A DNA stretch of 64,000 nt from Streptomyces sp. NBC_00670 (GCF_036226765.1 NZ_CP109017.1:6573001-6637000); one strand, 5' to 3'; counted from the stretch's first letter, positions 8,505 to 17,412 are shown. Notes: generated by a model from the letters alone, not told the origin. Translations and numbers: made by a program.

Positions 8505-10062
8505 GCGTGAACGTGGTCGCCCCGGGGCCGCCCGTCACGTCGACGGTGCCGCCGTGCGCCTCGACCAGGGACCGGACGACCGCGAGCCCCAGCCCGCTGC
8601 CGCCGCGGTCGCGGCTGCGGGCCTTGTCGACACGGTAGAACCGGTCGAAGATCCGCCCCCGGTCGGCGGCCGGTATCCCGGGACCGGCGTCGGTGACCCG
8701 GACGACGGCGGTGCCGGGACCGGCGGGCGCGGTAACGGGACCGGGGGCGGTGCCGGTGACGCCGTGCCCGCCGGGCGCGTCGGCCGGTGTCCGTGCGGGC
8801 GCCGGGTGCGGTGCCTGACGGGGCGCCGGTACCGGCGTCTTCGCCGGGCGCGGTGTCTCCACCGACACCCCGACCGACACCTCCGTACCGGGCGGGGTGT
8901 GCACCGCCGCGTTGGTCAGCAGATTGTCCACCACCTGCCGGATCCGGCCCGGGTCGAGCCGCAGCCGCAGCTCGCCCGGTCCCGCCGTCACGGTCAGCGG
9001 ACGGTCCGGGTGGCTCGCGCGGAACGCGTCCGCCGCCCGCCGCACCAGCTCCACCAGATCGGTCTCCTCCACCCGCAGCGGCGCCTCCACCTCCGCCGCG
9101 TCCAGCCGGGCGAGCAGCAGCAGATCGTCCAGGAGTACGCCCATCCGGGCCGCCTCGGCGCGCAGCCGGGCCAGGTGCCGGTCCCGTTCCTCGGGGGAGT
9201 GGGCGGGCGCGTACTGGAACAGGTCCGCGTACCCGCGCACCGACATCAGCGGGGTGCGCAGCTCGTGCGAGGCGTCCGCGACGAACCGCCGCAGCCGCCG
9301 CTCGGCCTCCGCGCGGACCGCGAGCGAGCCGTCGATGTGCTCCAGCATGGTGTTGAACGCCGAGCGCAGCTCCTCGATCTCCGGGGCCCCGCTGCGGCCG
9401 TCGGCGCGCACCGGCAGCCGCCCGGAGTCGGTCAGATCGTGCGAGGTGATGTCGTGCGCGGTGGCCGCCAGGTCGCTCAGCGGCTTCAGCCCGCGCCGCA
9501 GCACCGCACGCCCGGCCACCACCAGCGCGAGGAGCGCCGCCGCGAACGTCACCACCTGCACCGTGATCAGCCGCCGCGTGGTCGCCTGCACGTCCGCCAG
9601 CGGCGCCGCGCTGACCAGCACCACCCCGTGCTCCACCGGGCAGGCCCGCAGCAGATACGTGCCCTCGCCGGGGATCCGGGCGGTGCGGGTCAGATGCTCG
9701 GAGCCGGAGGCCGGCTGCGCCTCGGCGACGGCCGCGAGGGCGTCGGTGTCGGCGGGCACGTCGGCGGGGCGGCGCAGCTCGGCGTGGCCGTCCTTCACCT
9801 CGTACACGGCGGTGTACCAGCCGTAGTACGGCCGCCGCTCCACCGTGCCGTGCACCTTGGCGTCCTTGGTCTGCACGACCTGCACCAGCTTCATCTGCTC
9901 GGCGAGCTGACGCTCCTGGTACTGCCGCATGTACATCGTCAACGCCGTGCCGACCACCGCGAACACCACCAGCGACAGCGCGCCCACGCCCAGCGCGAGC
10001 CGGGTGCCGAGGCGGAGCCGCCGGGGCGTCCCCAGCAGCCCGCGGCGCGCCCGGCGTCTCAC
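8482..10062 (-). CDS. Sensor histidine kinase of a two-component system (EnvZ/OmpR type)
   Basis: A 526 aa membrane kinase. TM1 is near residues 20-45, an extracytoplasmic sensor domain follows, and TM2 is near 163-185. Then come HAMP, HisKA with phospho-accepting His in DASHELRTP (about 265), the N box (DNLLTNAAVH), and G boxes (DAGPGIP, GSGLGLAVV). A Pro/Ala-rich insert of about 50 residues sits between the N box and the first G box, which is unusual. It starts at a GTG that overlaps the response regulator stop by four bases, so the two are coupled. The signal is unknown. Confidence 0.93.
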   Translation of the reverse strand: MRRRARRGLLGTPRRLRLGTRLALGVGALSLVVFAVVGTALTMYMRQYQERQLAEQMKLVQVVQTKDAKVHGTVERRPYYGWYTAVYEVKDGHAELRRPADVPADTDALAAVAEAQPASGSEHLTRTARIPGEGTYLLRACPVEHGVVLVSAAPLADVQATTRRLITVQVVTFAAALLALVVAGRAVLRRGLKPLSDLAATAHDITSHDLTDSGRLPVRADGRSGAPEIEELRSAFNTMLEHIDGSLAVRAEAERRLRRFVADASHELRTPLMSVRGYADLFQYAPAHSPEERDRHLARLRAEAARMGVLLDDLLLLARLDAAEVEAPLRVEETDLVELVRRAADAFRASHPDRPLTVTAGPGELRLRLDPGRIRQVVDNLLTNAAVHTPPGTEVSVGVSVETPRPAKTPVPAPRQAPHPAPARTPADAPGGHGVTGTAPGPVTAPAGPGTAVVRVTDAGPGIPAADRGRIFDRFYRVDKARSRDRGGSGLGLAVVRSLVEAHGGTVDVTGGPGATTFTLRIPLTA

Positions 10063-10757
10063 TCGGCGGCCCGCCGGGCCACGTAGCCGACCCCGCGCAC
10101 GGTGTGGATCAGCGGCACCGCGCCGCCGTCGGTCGCCTCCAGCTTGCGGCGCAGCCGGCTGACGACCAGTTCCACCACGTTGGACCGGCCGCCGAAGCCG
10201 TACTGCCAGACGTCGTCCAGGATCTGCGCCTTGGTCAGCACGGCGGGCGACTTGCGCAGCAGACAGCGCAGTACGTCGTACTCGGTCGGGGTGAGCGCGA
10301 GCAGATGGTCGCCGCGGCGGACCTCGCGGGTGTCCTCGTCCATCGTCAGGTCCGCGACCCGCAGCACGGCGCGCGCGCCGCCGGGCCCGGCGCTGCGGCG
10401 CAGCACCGTGCGGAGCCGGGCCATCAGCTCCTCCACGGCGAACGGCTTGACCAGGTAGTCGTCGCCGCCCCGGGTGAGCCCGGCGACGCGGTCGGCGACG
10501 CCGTCGCGGGCGGTGAGGAACACGACGGGGACGGACATGCCGGCGCCGCGCAGCCGGTCGAGCACGCCGAAGCCGTCGACGCCGGGGAGCATCAGGTCGA
10601 GCACGACGATGTCCGGCCGGAACGCGGCGGCACGTCTGAGCGCCTCCTCACCGGAGTACGCCGTGACCGCCTCCCAGCCCTCGTAACGGGCGACGGTGGC
10701 CACGAGATCGGCGATGGGGGGATCGTCGTCCACGACGAGCAGCCGAACGGGGTTCAC
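10059..10757 (-). CDS. OmpR/PhoB-family response regulator
   Basis: A 232 aa regulator: receiver domain (acidic pocket VDDD near residue 10, phospho-acceptor Asp54 in VLDLMLP, Lys in LVKPF) and a C-terminal winged helix (SNVVELVVSRLRRKL). It is first in a two-gene minus-strand operon with the kinase that follows. The GTG start at 10757 has a GGAGG only one base away, too close for normal use, so the transcript may be leaderless. The target genes are not visible here. Confidence 0.93.
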   Translation of the reverse strand: MNPVRLLVVDDDPPIADLVATVARYEGWEAVTAYSGEEALRRAAAFRPDIVVLDLMLPGVDGFGVLDRLRGAGMSVPVVFLTARDGVADRVAGLTRGGDDYLVKPFAVEELMARLRTVLRRSAGPGGARAVLRVADLTMDEDTREVRRGDHLLALTPTEYDVLRCLLRKSPAVLTKAQILDDVWQYGFGGRSNVVELVVSRLRRKLEATDGGAVPLIHTVRGVGYVARRAAE

Positions 10758-10805
10758 GCCTCCATTCTGCGATACGCGGAACGGAGGCGGAGTCCGGGTA
10801 CCCGC

Positions 10806-10840
10806 GCCCCTGGCTTTTCAGGGGCGCGGGGAACTGCGCA
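10806..10840. repeat. Single copy of the GGGGCGCGGGGAACTGCGC intergenic repeat
   Basis: The gap before dodecin holds a GGGGCGCGGGGAACTGCGC element, the same core seen near 18585 and 20920 in this window. Copies of this kind lie between genes, often near gene ends, and can fold through their GC-rich arms (CCCCTG...CAGGGG here). The role is unknown. Confidence 0.5.
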
Positions 10841-10846
10841 ATCCGC

Positions 10847-11062
10847 TCAGCCCTCGTCGTCCAGCCGGAACCCCACCTTGAGACCCACCTGGTAGTGCTC
10901 GATCTCCCCGTTCTCGATATGGCCCCGGACCTGGGTCACCTCGAACCAGTCCAGGTTCCGCAGCGTCCGGGACGCCCGCGAAACCCCCTTGCGGATCGCG
11001 TCGTCGATCCCCTCCGTCGAGCTGCCGACGATCTCGGTCACCCGGTACACGTTGTCGGACAT
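10847..11062 (-). CDS. Dodecin family flavin-binding protein
   Basis: A 71 aa protein that, in this family, assembles as a dodecamer storing flavin (FMN/riboflavin) or CoA. The dodecin pattern is complete: an N-terminal VYRVTEIVG strand, the helix with DDAIRKGVSRAS, and DWFEVTQVRGHIENG with the flavin-stacking Trp near residue 38. The ATG at 11062 has GAGAGGAG eight bases upstream. It stands alone between the ergothioneine operon and the two-component system. Confidence 0.95.
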   Translation of the reverse strand: MSDNVYRVTEIVGSSTEGIDDAIRKGVSRASRTLRNLDWFEVTQVRGHIENGEIEHYQVGLKVGFRLDDEG

Positions 11063-11161
11063 ACGAATCGCTCCTCTCCACGGTGACGCACACACGCACA
11101 CACACGTCACTCCACCGTGCCGCAGACGGCGCCACCCCGCGAGGCGGCGCCGCCCCACCGG

Positions 11162-12124
11162 TCAGCGGACCGTGCTGAGCGAGAGCGCGAACCTCCCGCC
11201 GCTGTCCGTCCACCAGTGGCCGAGCTCCAGCCCGGCCGCGGCCAACTCCCCGCGTACCCCGTCCTCGCGGAACTTCGCCGAGACCTCCGTACGGAGTTCC
11301 TCGCCCGCCGCGAAGTCGACGGCCAGTCCGAGCGCGCGGATCTTCACGGTCTGGGCGGTGCGCGACCGCAGCCGCATCTCGATCCACTCGCGTTCGGCGT
11401 CCCACAGGGCGACGTGGTCGAACGCGTCGGGATCGAAGTCGCCGCCCAGTTCACGGTTGACGACGTTCAGGACGTTCTTGTCGAACGCGGCCGTCACTCC
11501 CGCCGCGTCGTCGTACGCGGCGACGAGCACCGACTCGTCCTTGACGAGGTCCGTGCCGAGCAGCAGCGCGTCCCCGGGGGACAGCAGCGCCCGTACGGAG
11601 GCGAGGAACGCCGCCCGCTCCTCGGGGATCAGGTTGCCGATGGTGCCGCCGAGAAACGCCACGAGCCGGGGCCCGGGAGTGTCCGGCAGGGTGAGGGAGG
11701 CGGTGAAGTCGGCGAGCAGCGCGTGCACGTCGAGCCCCGGGTACTCCTCGGCCAGCGCCCGGCCCGCCTGGCGCAGGGCGCTGTCGCTGACGTCGACGGG
11801 CACGTAGGTGCGCAGCTCGGTCAGGGCGTCCAGCAGGTGCCGGGTCTTCTCCGAGGAGCCGGAGCCGAGTTCGACGAGGGTGCGCGCACCGGACGCCGCG
11901 GCGATCTCGCCCGAGCGGGCCATCAGGATCTCCCGCTCGGCGCGCGTCGGGTAGTACTCGGGCAGTTCGGTGATCTTCTCGAACAGTTCGCTGCCGTGGG
12001 CGTCGTAGAACCACTTCGGCGGCAGCCACTTGGGGGTACTGGTGAGGCCGCGCCGCACGTCGGTGCGGAGCGCGGTGTCGGTGGCGCCCTCGGGGAGGGT
12101 GCGGGTGAGAAGGAACGGGCTCAC
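11162..12124 (-). CDS. egtD: L-histidine N-alpha-methyltransferase
   Basis: Transfers three methyl groups from SAM to histidine, giving hercynine, the committed step of ergothioneine synthesis. The 320 aa length matches mycobacterial EgtD. The SAM-binding ELGSGSSEKT loop lies near residue 70, and the family PKWFYDAHGSELFE stretch lies near residues 35-48. It begins at a GTG overlapping the egtC stop (GTGA) and is last in the operon egtA-egtB-egtC-egtD. No egtE-like lyase gene follows. Confidence 0.96.
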   Translation of the reverse strand: MSPFLLTRTLPEGATDTALRTDVRRGLTSTPKWLPPKWFYDAHGSELFEKITELPEYYPTRAEREILMARSGEIAAASGARTLVELGSGSSEKTRHLLDALTELRTYVPVDVSDSALRQAGRALAEEYPGLDVHALLADFTASLTLPDTPGPRLVAFLGGTIGNLIPEERAAFLASVRALLSPGDALLLGTDLVKDESVLVAAYDDAAGVTAAFDKNVLNVVNRELGGDFDPDAFDHVALWDAEREWIEMRLRSRTAQTVKIRALGLAVDFAAGEELRTEVSAKFREDGVRGELAAAGLELGHWWTDSGGRFALSLSTVR

Positions 12125-12927
12125 GTGCGGGGCTCCTTCGGTGGTGCGGTGGGCGCGGGCGGCACCGGGTGGTCGGGCTCGGGCTCCTTGAGGGGAGTGA
12201 GCAGGACCTCGGTGCGGCTCGCGGCGAGCAGGGTGCGGTCGGGAACCTCGCGCCAGCGCGGGTCGTCGTCGTAGGGCTCGGAGGCGACGACCGTGCGCCG
12301 GCCGGGTTCGGTCAGGTACCAGAGCGTGTCGCCCCAGGCGGTGGCGGCGATCGTGTCGCCGTCGGTGAGCAGCAGGTTGAGCCGGGAGCCGGGGGCGGCC
12401 GCGGCGACGTCGAGGACCGTGTCGGCCAGCGCCTGGCCGGGCTCGTCGCCGCCGCGCAGCCGGTTGAGCGCGAGCGCCCAGACCAGCGCGGAGTCGTTGC
12501 GCGCCGCCAGGGCGAGCACCTCCTCGGCCGGCAGGGTGCGCGCGAGCGCCGCGAGGGAGCCGGGCCAGCCGGTGACGGCGCCGTTGTGGCTGAACAGCCA
12601 CCGGTCACCGGCGAACGGGGCCGCCGCGGCCTCCGCGTCCGCGCCCGACAGCGTGGCGTCCCGGACGGCGGCGAGCACCGCGCCCGAGCGCACCACCCGT
12701 GCCAGGTCCGCGAACGACAGGTCGGCCCAGATCGGCCCGGCCCGCCGGTAGCGGGCGGGCACCGGGTCGCCGTCGGCGTACCAGCCGACGCCGAAGCCGT
12801 CGGCGTTCACCGTCCCGTACCGCTGCCGGCGGGGCGCCCACGACTGCCGGTACAGCGCGTGCGGCGGCGCCACGAGCAGCGCGCCCAGCGGCTCGGGCGG
12901 ACCGAGGTACGCCACGTGCCGGCACAT
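12121..12927 (-). CDS. egtC: Gamma-glutamyl-hercynylcysteine S-oxide hydrolase
   Basis: A class II glutamine amidotransferase-like (Ntn) hydrolase of 268 aa that removes the glutamate from gamma-glutamyl-hercynylcysteine sulfoxide. Cys2 directly after the initiator Met is the expected nucleophile (MCRHVAYLG), and the family NADGFGVGWY and FSHNGAV motifs are present near residues 41 and 113. The ATG shares one base with the egtB stop (TGATG). The C-terminus has a Pro-rich tail. Confidence 0.95.
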   Translation of the reverse strand: MCRHVAYLGPPEPLGALLVAPPHALYRQSWAPRRQRYGTVNADGFGVGWYADGDPVPARYRRAGPIWADLSFADLARVVRSGAVLAAVRDATLSGADAEAAAAPFAGDRWLFSHNGAVTGWPGSLAALARTLPAEEVLALAARNDSALVWALALNRLRGGDEPGQALADTVLDVAAAAPGSRLNLLLTDGDTIAATAWGDTLWYLTEPGRRTVVASEPYDDDPRWREVPDRTLLAASRTEVLLTPLKEPEPDHPVPPAPTAPPKEPRT

Positions 12928-14276
12928 CAGACGGCCTCCGGCCCGGCGTCCCGCGCGGTGCGGAAGCCGGAGAAGATCTGCCGCCGGATCGGATAGTCCC
13001 AGTTGCGGAAGGTGCCCCGGCAGGCCACCTGGTCCACGGCGAACGAACCGCCGCGCAGCACCTTGTACTCGGGGCCGAAGAACACCTCCGAGTACTCCTT
13101 GTACGGAAACGCGCTAAAGCCCGGGTACGGCGCGAAGTCGCTCGACGTCCACTCCCAGACGTCGCCGATCAACTGCCGTACGCCCAGAGGTGATTCGCCC
13201 TCCGGGTAGCTGCCGGCCGGGGCCGGGCGCAGATGGCGCTGGCCGAGGTTGGCGTGGGCCGGACCGGGGTCGGCGTCGCCCCACGGGTAACGCCGGGAGC
13301 GACCGGTGGCCGCATCGAAGCGGGCGGCCTTCTCCCACTCGGCCTCGGTCGGCAGCCGACGCCCGGCCCAGCGGGCGTAGGCGTCCGCCTCGTACCAGCT
13401 CACGTGCAGCACCGGCTCGTCCGGCGGTACGACCTCCGTGACGCCGAACCGCCGCCGCAGCCACTGTCCGCCCTCGCGGCGCCAGAACTGCGGCGCCCCG
13501 ATGGAGTGGGCGCGGATGTGCGCCCAGCCCGCCGGGTGCCACCAGCGCTCGTCGTCGTAGCCGCCGGCCGCCATGAACCGCTGGTAGGCGGCGTTGGTGA
13601 CGGGCACGGTGTCGATGTGGAAGGCGGCCACCTGGCGCCGGTGCGCGGGCCGTTCGTTGTCCAGCGACCAGGGCTCGGTGGACGTCCCCATGGTGAACGG
13701 GCCGCCGGGGACCAGGACTTCGGCCGGACCGTCGTACGGCGGCACGGGCGCCGGATCCGGGGCGGTGAGCGCCTGCGGGCCCCGGCGCAGCTGGTGGGTG
13801 ATGAGCATGGTCTCGTCGTGCTGCTGCTCGTGCTGGGCGATCATGCCGAAGGCGAAGCCCGCCTCGGTCAGCGCCCGGTCGCCTCGGAAGGCGGTGGACT
13901 CCAGCACGTCCAGCGCCCGGCCGCGCACCTCGGCGGCGTAGCGACGGGCCTCCTCGGGCGGCAGCAGCGGCAGCGAGGGCCGTTCGGCGCGCGGGTGCTC
14001 GAACGCGTCGTACAGCCCGTCGATCTCCGGCCGCATCGCCTCGCGCCCGGCCACCGCGCGCAGCAGCCAGAGCTCCTCCTGGTTGCCTATGTGCGCCAGA
14101 TCCCACACCAGCGGGGACATCAGCGGCGAGTGCTGGGCGAGCAGATCGGGTTCCTCGACGCACTCGGTGAGCAGCGCGGTGCGCTCCCGTGCGGTGGTCA
14201 GCGCGTCCAGCGCGCGGTTCCGCAGCGCCTCGGGGTCGGTGTCCGTGGGGGGTGTCGGGGAGGTGGACTCGGTCAT
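12927..14276 (-). CDS. egtB: Hercynine oxygenase (iron-dependent sulfoxide synthase)
   Basis: Joins hercynine to gamma-glutamylcysteine using O2 and non-heme iron. The 449 aa protein has an N-terminal DinB-like helical domain with the iron motif HEQQHDE (HX3HXE, near residue 152) and a first histidine in DLAHIGN (about 62), followed by a C-terminal formylglycine-generating/sulfatase-modifying domain (about 190-445). The use of gamma-glutamylcysteine is inferred from the adjacent egtA and egtC. ATG overlaps the egtA stop (ATGA). Confidence 0.96.
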   Translation of the reverse strand: MTESTSPTPPTDTDPEALRNRALDALTTARERTALLTECVEEPDLLAQHSPLMSPLVWDLAHIGNQEELWLLRAVAGREAMRPEIDGLYDAFEHPRAERPSLPLLPPEEARRYAAEVRGRALDVLESTAFRGDRALTEAGFAFGMIAQHEQQHDETMLITHQLRRGPQALTAPDPAPVPPYDGPAEVLVPGGPFTMGTSTEPWSLDNERPAHRRQVAAFHIDTVPVTNAAYQRFMAAGGYDDERWWHPAGWAHIRAHSIGAPQFWRREGGQWLRRRFGVTEVVPPDEPVLHVSWYEADAYARWAGRRLPTEAEWEKAARFDAATGRSRRYPWGDADPGPAHANLGQRHLRPAPAGSYPEGESPLGVRQLIGDVWEWTSSDFAPYPGFSAFPYKEYSEVFFGPEYKVLRGGSFAVDQVACRGTFRNWDYPIRRQIFSGFRTARDAGPEAV

Positions 14277-15556
14277 GTGCGCGGTTCCTTCCCGTGGTGG
14301 TGCGCGAGCAGGTCGTCGGCGGGGCAGCGGCCCCGGGCCACGTAACGGTCGGTGAAGTCGGCGACGGCCGCCCGTACGGCGTCGTCGGCGCCGAGCCGGG
14401 GCAGGGCCTCGGCGGCGGCGGCGAAGCAGACGGCGGCGGCCTCGCGCAGCTCCGGATCGGCGAGGCCCTCACGGGCCGCCGTCGTCCACAGCGGATTGCG
14501 CGGGGCCGTGCGCCCGTCCGCCCGCTCCGCGAGGGGCTTGACCGTGCGGTACGCGGTCTCGGCGGCCTCCGGGTCGTCGAACAGGGCGGTCGTCACCGCC
14601 AGCGGCACGATCCAGCCGTCCTCGCCGGGCTGGGCGTCGATCATCCGCAGCTCCAGATGACCGCGCGGCCGCACCGGCGGGAACAGCGTGGTGAGGTGGT
14701 ACTCCAGATCGGCCCGGGTCGGGCCGTCGGCCGACCGGGTCCACTCCCGGAAGGTCAGCCCCTCGGGCACCTGCCAGGGACCGTCGTCCCGGCGCACGCA
14801 CATCACGGGCGCGTCCAGCACCCGTTCGGCCCACGCGCCCCGGGGATCGCGGCCGAGAAGCGGGGCGCCGCTGCGCCCCGGGTCCATCGAGGTCCACAGG
14901 TACTGCCGGGTCGAACGCCAGCCCGTGGGACGGCCGCGGGCCACGGGGGAGTGCGCGAACGCGGCGACCAGCACCGCGCCCAGGGTGTGCGCCAGCCACC
15001 AGCGCCTGCCGTGGCCGAGCGGGCCCGGCTCCTCGTACCCGGCGTCCAGGCACACCTGGACGGAGGCGGAGGAGCACATCATGGCCCGGCCCTCGGGACC
15101 GGTGCGGTCCAGACAGGCCTCCATGGCGTCGTAGCGCGGCTGCCGGAGGTAGCGGACGGGGGGATTCCACGGCTCGTGACCGCAGCCGTACAGGCCGAGG
15201 CCGTCCGCGCGCAGGACGGCGCGGACCGTGTCGAGATCGGCGGAGACGGACCGTACGCACTCCATCAGGGAGGCGGCGGGAGCGGAACTCAGCTCCAGCT
15301 GGCCGCCGGGTTCGACGGTGAGCGCCGAACGCAGGGGCACGGTCCGCAGCGCGGCATAGGCCGCGTCGAGACGTTCGGGTGGTACGGGCAGCCGCGGTCG
15401 CAGCGGCTCATGGACGAGCCATTCCAGTTCGACACCGAGACGACGGGGCGGGCCGGTCTTGAAGCAGATGCCTCGGACCAGCGCCTCCACCTCCGCCTCG
15501 GTGAGCGCGGTGCGATCCTCCGCACCGTCACTACAGTCGCTCACCGCATCGGACAT
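14273..15556 (-). CDS. egtA: Glutamate-cysteine ligase of ergothioneine synthesis
   Basis: Makes gamma-glutamylcysteine from Glu, Cys and ATP as sulfur donor for EgtB. The 427 aa protein belongs to the GCS2/EgtA family (GVELEW near residue 43, EPGGQLELSSAP near 85, HLELRMIDAQP near 308). ATG at 15556 has AGGAGG eight bases upstream; a longer ORF runs antisense through the next gene and is not credible. It is the first gene of the egt operon, so the promoter should lie in the 270-base gap above it. Confidence 0.95.
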   Translation of the reverse strand: MSDAVSDCSDGAEDRTALTEAEVEALVRGICFKTGPPRRLGVELEWLVHEPLRPRLPVPPERLDAAYAALRTVPLRSALTVEPGGQLELSSAPAASLMECVRSVSADLDTVRAVLRADGLGLYGCGHEPWNPPVRYLRQPRYDAMEACLDRTGPEGRAMMCSSASVQVCLDAGYEEPGPLGHGRRWWLAHTLGAVLVAAFAHSPVARGRPTGWRSTRQYLWTSMDPGRSGAPLLGRDPRGAWAERVLDAPVMCVRRDDGPWQVPEGLTFREWTRSADGPTRADLEYHLTTLFPPVRPRGHLELRMIDAQPGEDGWIVPLAVTTALFDDPEAAETAYRTVKPLAERADGRTAPRNPLWTTAAREGLADPELREAAAVCFAAAAEALPRLGADDAVRAAVADFTDRYVARGRCPADDLLAHHHGKEPRT

Positions 15557-15740
15557 GTCGGGATCCTCCTGAGATTCCACCATGCCGCCGGTCCGGTACC
15601 GGGTGGGGCCGGGCCGACAACGCTCGTCCCACCCAAACCTCTCGACGCCGTTCGCACAAGGGGGCGAATCGGTGCACAGGGGACCGGCGTAGGGAGAAAC
15701 TCCGTTGCCGCTCGGGACCAGCATCGCCCACGATGCGTGC

Positions 15741-15830
15741 ATGAGCACGACGGGGAGGCGCGCCCGAGGGGGCGTGCGGGGAGAGGGCGCGCGCGGCGCG
15801 CTCACGGCGTCCACGGGGGTGATGCCGTGA
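15741..15830 (+). CDS. Possible 29-codon leader ORF before the PARG-like gene
   Basis: An ATG at 15741 opens a short frame of 29 codons rich in Arg and Gly. It ends in a TGA that overlaps the GTG start of the next gene as GTGA. The overlap is what a coupled leader peptide would look like, but no ribosome site precedes the ATG and a chance ORF of this size is common in GC-rich DNA. Confidence 0.15.
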   Translation: MSTTGRRARGGVRGEGARGALTASTGVMP

Positions 15831-16753
15831 GCGCCCGCCTGCGCGACCTCGCGCGGCAGACGCAGGAGATCGTGGAGCGGGGCGGGTACCGGGCCCCCGG
15901 GGGCCGCGAGGTGCCGCTCGCCGCGGCGGTCGAGGCCGCGCGGGCGGGGACGCGGATGTACGGGCCGGGGGCGGTGCGGCTCGCCGAAGGGGCCTCGGGG
16001 GCCTCGGGGGAGGGGTCGCGGGCGCCGGTGGCCGTGGAGGTCACGGGGGAGAGCAGTCTGGAGGCGGCGCGGCGGCTGGTGGGGGGTGCGGGTTCCGCCG
16101 AGGCCGCCGCCCCGCCCGTCGATGTCGCTGCCGATGGCTTGGTCGCCGGTGCCGCCGCTGATGCCCAGCCCGCCGATGGCTCGGTCGCCGTGCTGAACTT
16201 CGCCTCGGCCCGGAATCCGGGCGGCGGCTTCCTCAACGGCGCCCAGGCGCAGGAGGAGGCGCTGTGCCGCTCGTCGGCGCTGTACGCCTGCCTGCGCGAG
16301 GTCCGCGCGTTCTACGACCACCACCGGGAGCACCGCGACCCGCTCTACACCGACCGGGTCGTCCACGCGCCCGGGGTCCCCGTCTTCCGTGACGACGACG
16401 GCCGGCTGCTCGACGAGCCGTACCGGGTCGCGTTCCTCACCGCGGCGGCGCCCAACGCGGGCGTGCTGCTGAGCCGTGCGCCGGAGCGCGCCGCCGAGCT
16501 GCCGCGCGCCCTTGCGGTCCGGGCCGAGCGGGTCCTGGAGGTCGCCGCCCTGCACGGACACCGGCGGCTGGTCCTGGGCGCCTGGGGATGCGGGGTGTTC
16601 CGCAACGACCCGGCTCAGGTGGCCGCCGCGTTCCGGGGCCACCTGGCGGACGGCGGCCGGTTCGCGGACCGCTTCGACCGGGTCGTCTTCGCGGTCCTGG
16701 ACCGTACGAAGGGGGCGACGGTGCGCGGCGCGTTCGCGCGCACGTTCGGTTAG
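15827..16753 (+). CDS. TIGR02452 family protein (microbial-type PARG, ADP-ribose glycohydrolase-like macrodomain)
   Basis: A 308 aa protein of the bacterial poly(ADP-ribose) glycohydrolase-like group. The catalytic loop is clear: NFASARNPGGGFLNGAQAQEE near residues 124-144, with the GGG and a QEE glutamate pair that hydrolyses the ribosyl bond, and LGAWGCGVFRND near 250. An acidic, Ala/Gly-rich insert precedes it (about 85-120). GTG at 15827 follows a GGGGGTG box. It probably reverses ADP-ribosylation of proteins or nucleic acid. The neighbours are divergent egtA and a convergent MazF-like gene, so no operon partner is evident. Confidence 0.88.
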   Translation: MSARLRDLARQTQEIVERGGYRAPGGREVPLAAAVEAARAGTRMYGPGAVRLAEGASGASGEGSRAPVAVEVTGESSLEAARRLVGGAGSAEAAAPPVDVAADGLVAGAAADAQPADGSVAVLNFASARNPGGGFLNGAQAQEEALCRSSALYACLREVRAFYDHHREHRDPLYTDRVVHAPGVPVFRDDDGRLLDEPYRVAFLTAAAPNAGVLLSRAPERAAELPRALAVRAERVLEVAALHGHRRLVLGAWGCGVFRNDPAQVAAAFRGHLADGGRFADRFDRVVFAVLDRTKGATVRGAFARTFG

Positions 16754-16815
16754 ACGGCTGCCGGGGCCGGGGCCGGGGCCGGGCCGGTCCGGAGCCGCCG
16801 TCGTGCCGGGACCGC

Positions 16816-17268
16816 TCAGCGCCAGCCGTAGCGCTCCCGCAGCCGGTGCACCACGGAGTTGAACCGCATTCGGTCCAGCGCACACGCCTCGCGCCGCATG
16901 CCGTCCTCGTGCAGCCGCAGCACCCGGTCCACGTCGACCCACGAGTCCCGCCCCGAGCGGTCCCACGGCCCGCTCCCGATCGCCACCCACTCCCGGTCAC
17001 CGTCGTGCCGCTTGCTGGACAGCTGTACCGCGAGCAGCGTCCCGCCCGGCTCACGGGCGACGACGAGGACGGGTCGGTCCTTCCCGCGCCCGTCGTTCTC
17101 CTCAAAGGGCACCCAGGTCCAGACGATCTCCCCGGGGTCCGGGTCGCCGTCGTGCGCGGGGGAGTACTCGGTCCGTACCGGACCCACCTGGCGCGGATCG
17201 GCCTCGGTGGTGGCGGAGGGGCCGTAGCGGCCGGGTACGGGAACGTCCTGATCGGGAAAGGCAGTCAC
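16816..17268 (-). CDS. PemK/MazF-like protein (toxin-family fold)
   Basis: A 150 aa protein of the MazF/PemK SH3-like family that in toxin members cleaves mRNA. The family pattern PGEIVWTWVPFEEN, GKDRPVLVVA and LLAVQLSSKRH is visible. There is no antitoxin gene beside it; such solitary members are common in Streptomyces and may be housekeeping nucleases. The start is uncertain: GTG at 17268 is used, with another in-frame GTG at 17274. It is divergent from a LacI regulator. Confidence 0.82.
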   Translation of the reverse strand: MTAFPDQDVPVPGRYGPSATTEADPRQVGPVRTEYSPAHDGDPDPGEIVWTWVPFEENDGRGKDRPVLVVAREPGGTLLAVQLSSKRHDGDREWVAIGSGPWDRSGRDSWVDVDRVLRLHEDGMRREACALDRMRFNSVVHRLRERYGWR

Positions 17269-17398
17269 GCGCACACGGTAGCCTCCCGGCGCGCGACACA
17301 CCGTGGGTCCCCGTTCGAACACGCGTCCACCAGCGCGAACGCCCTTTCGCGCGCGGGAAGTTCACCCGCTCCCCGTTCGTTCGCGGCCTTCTGGAAAA

Positions 17399-17412
17399 AT
17401 GACGTACGTCAT
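17399..17412. promoter_or_regulatory. Perfect 14-base palindrome at the start of a LacI gene
   Basis: ATGACGTACGTCAT is a perfect palindrome whose two ends supply the two candidate in-frame ATG codons (17399 and 17411) of the LacI-family gene. LacI regulators bind such palindromes, so it may be an autoregulatory operator at the transcription start. No second copy was noticed in the window. Confidence 0.4.

Noticed and set aside
14273..16990. Very long minus-strand frame of 905 codons through egtA and the PARG-like gene
   Set aside because: Its upstream two thirds are antisense to a well-supported gene; the real egtA starts at 15556 with a good ribosome site.
16816..17268. Toxin-antitoxin module
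   Set aside because: Only the MazF-like protein is present; no antitoxin ORF lies before or after it.
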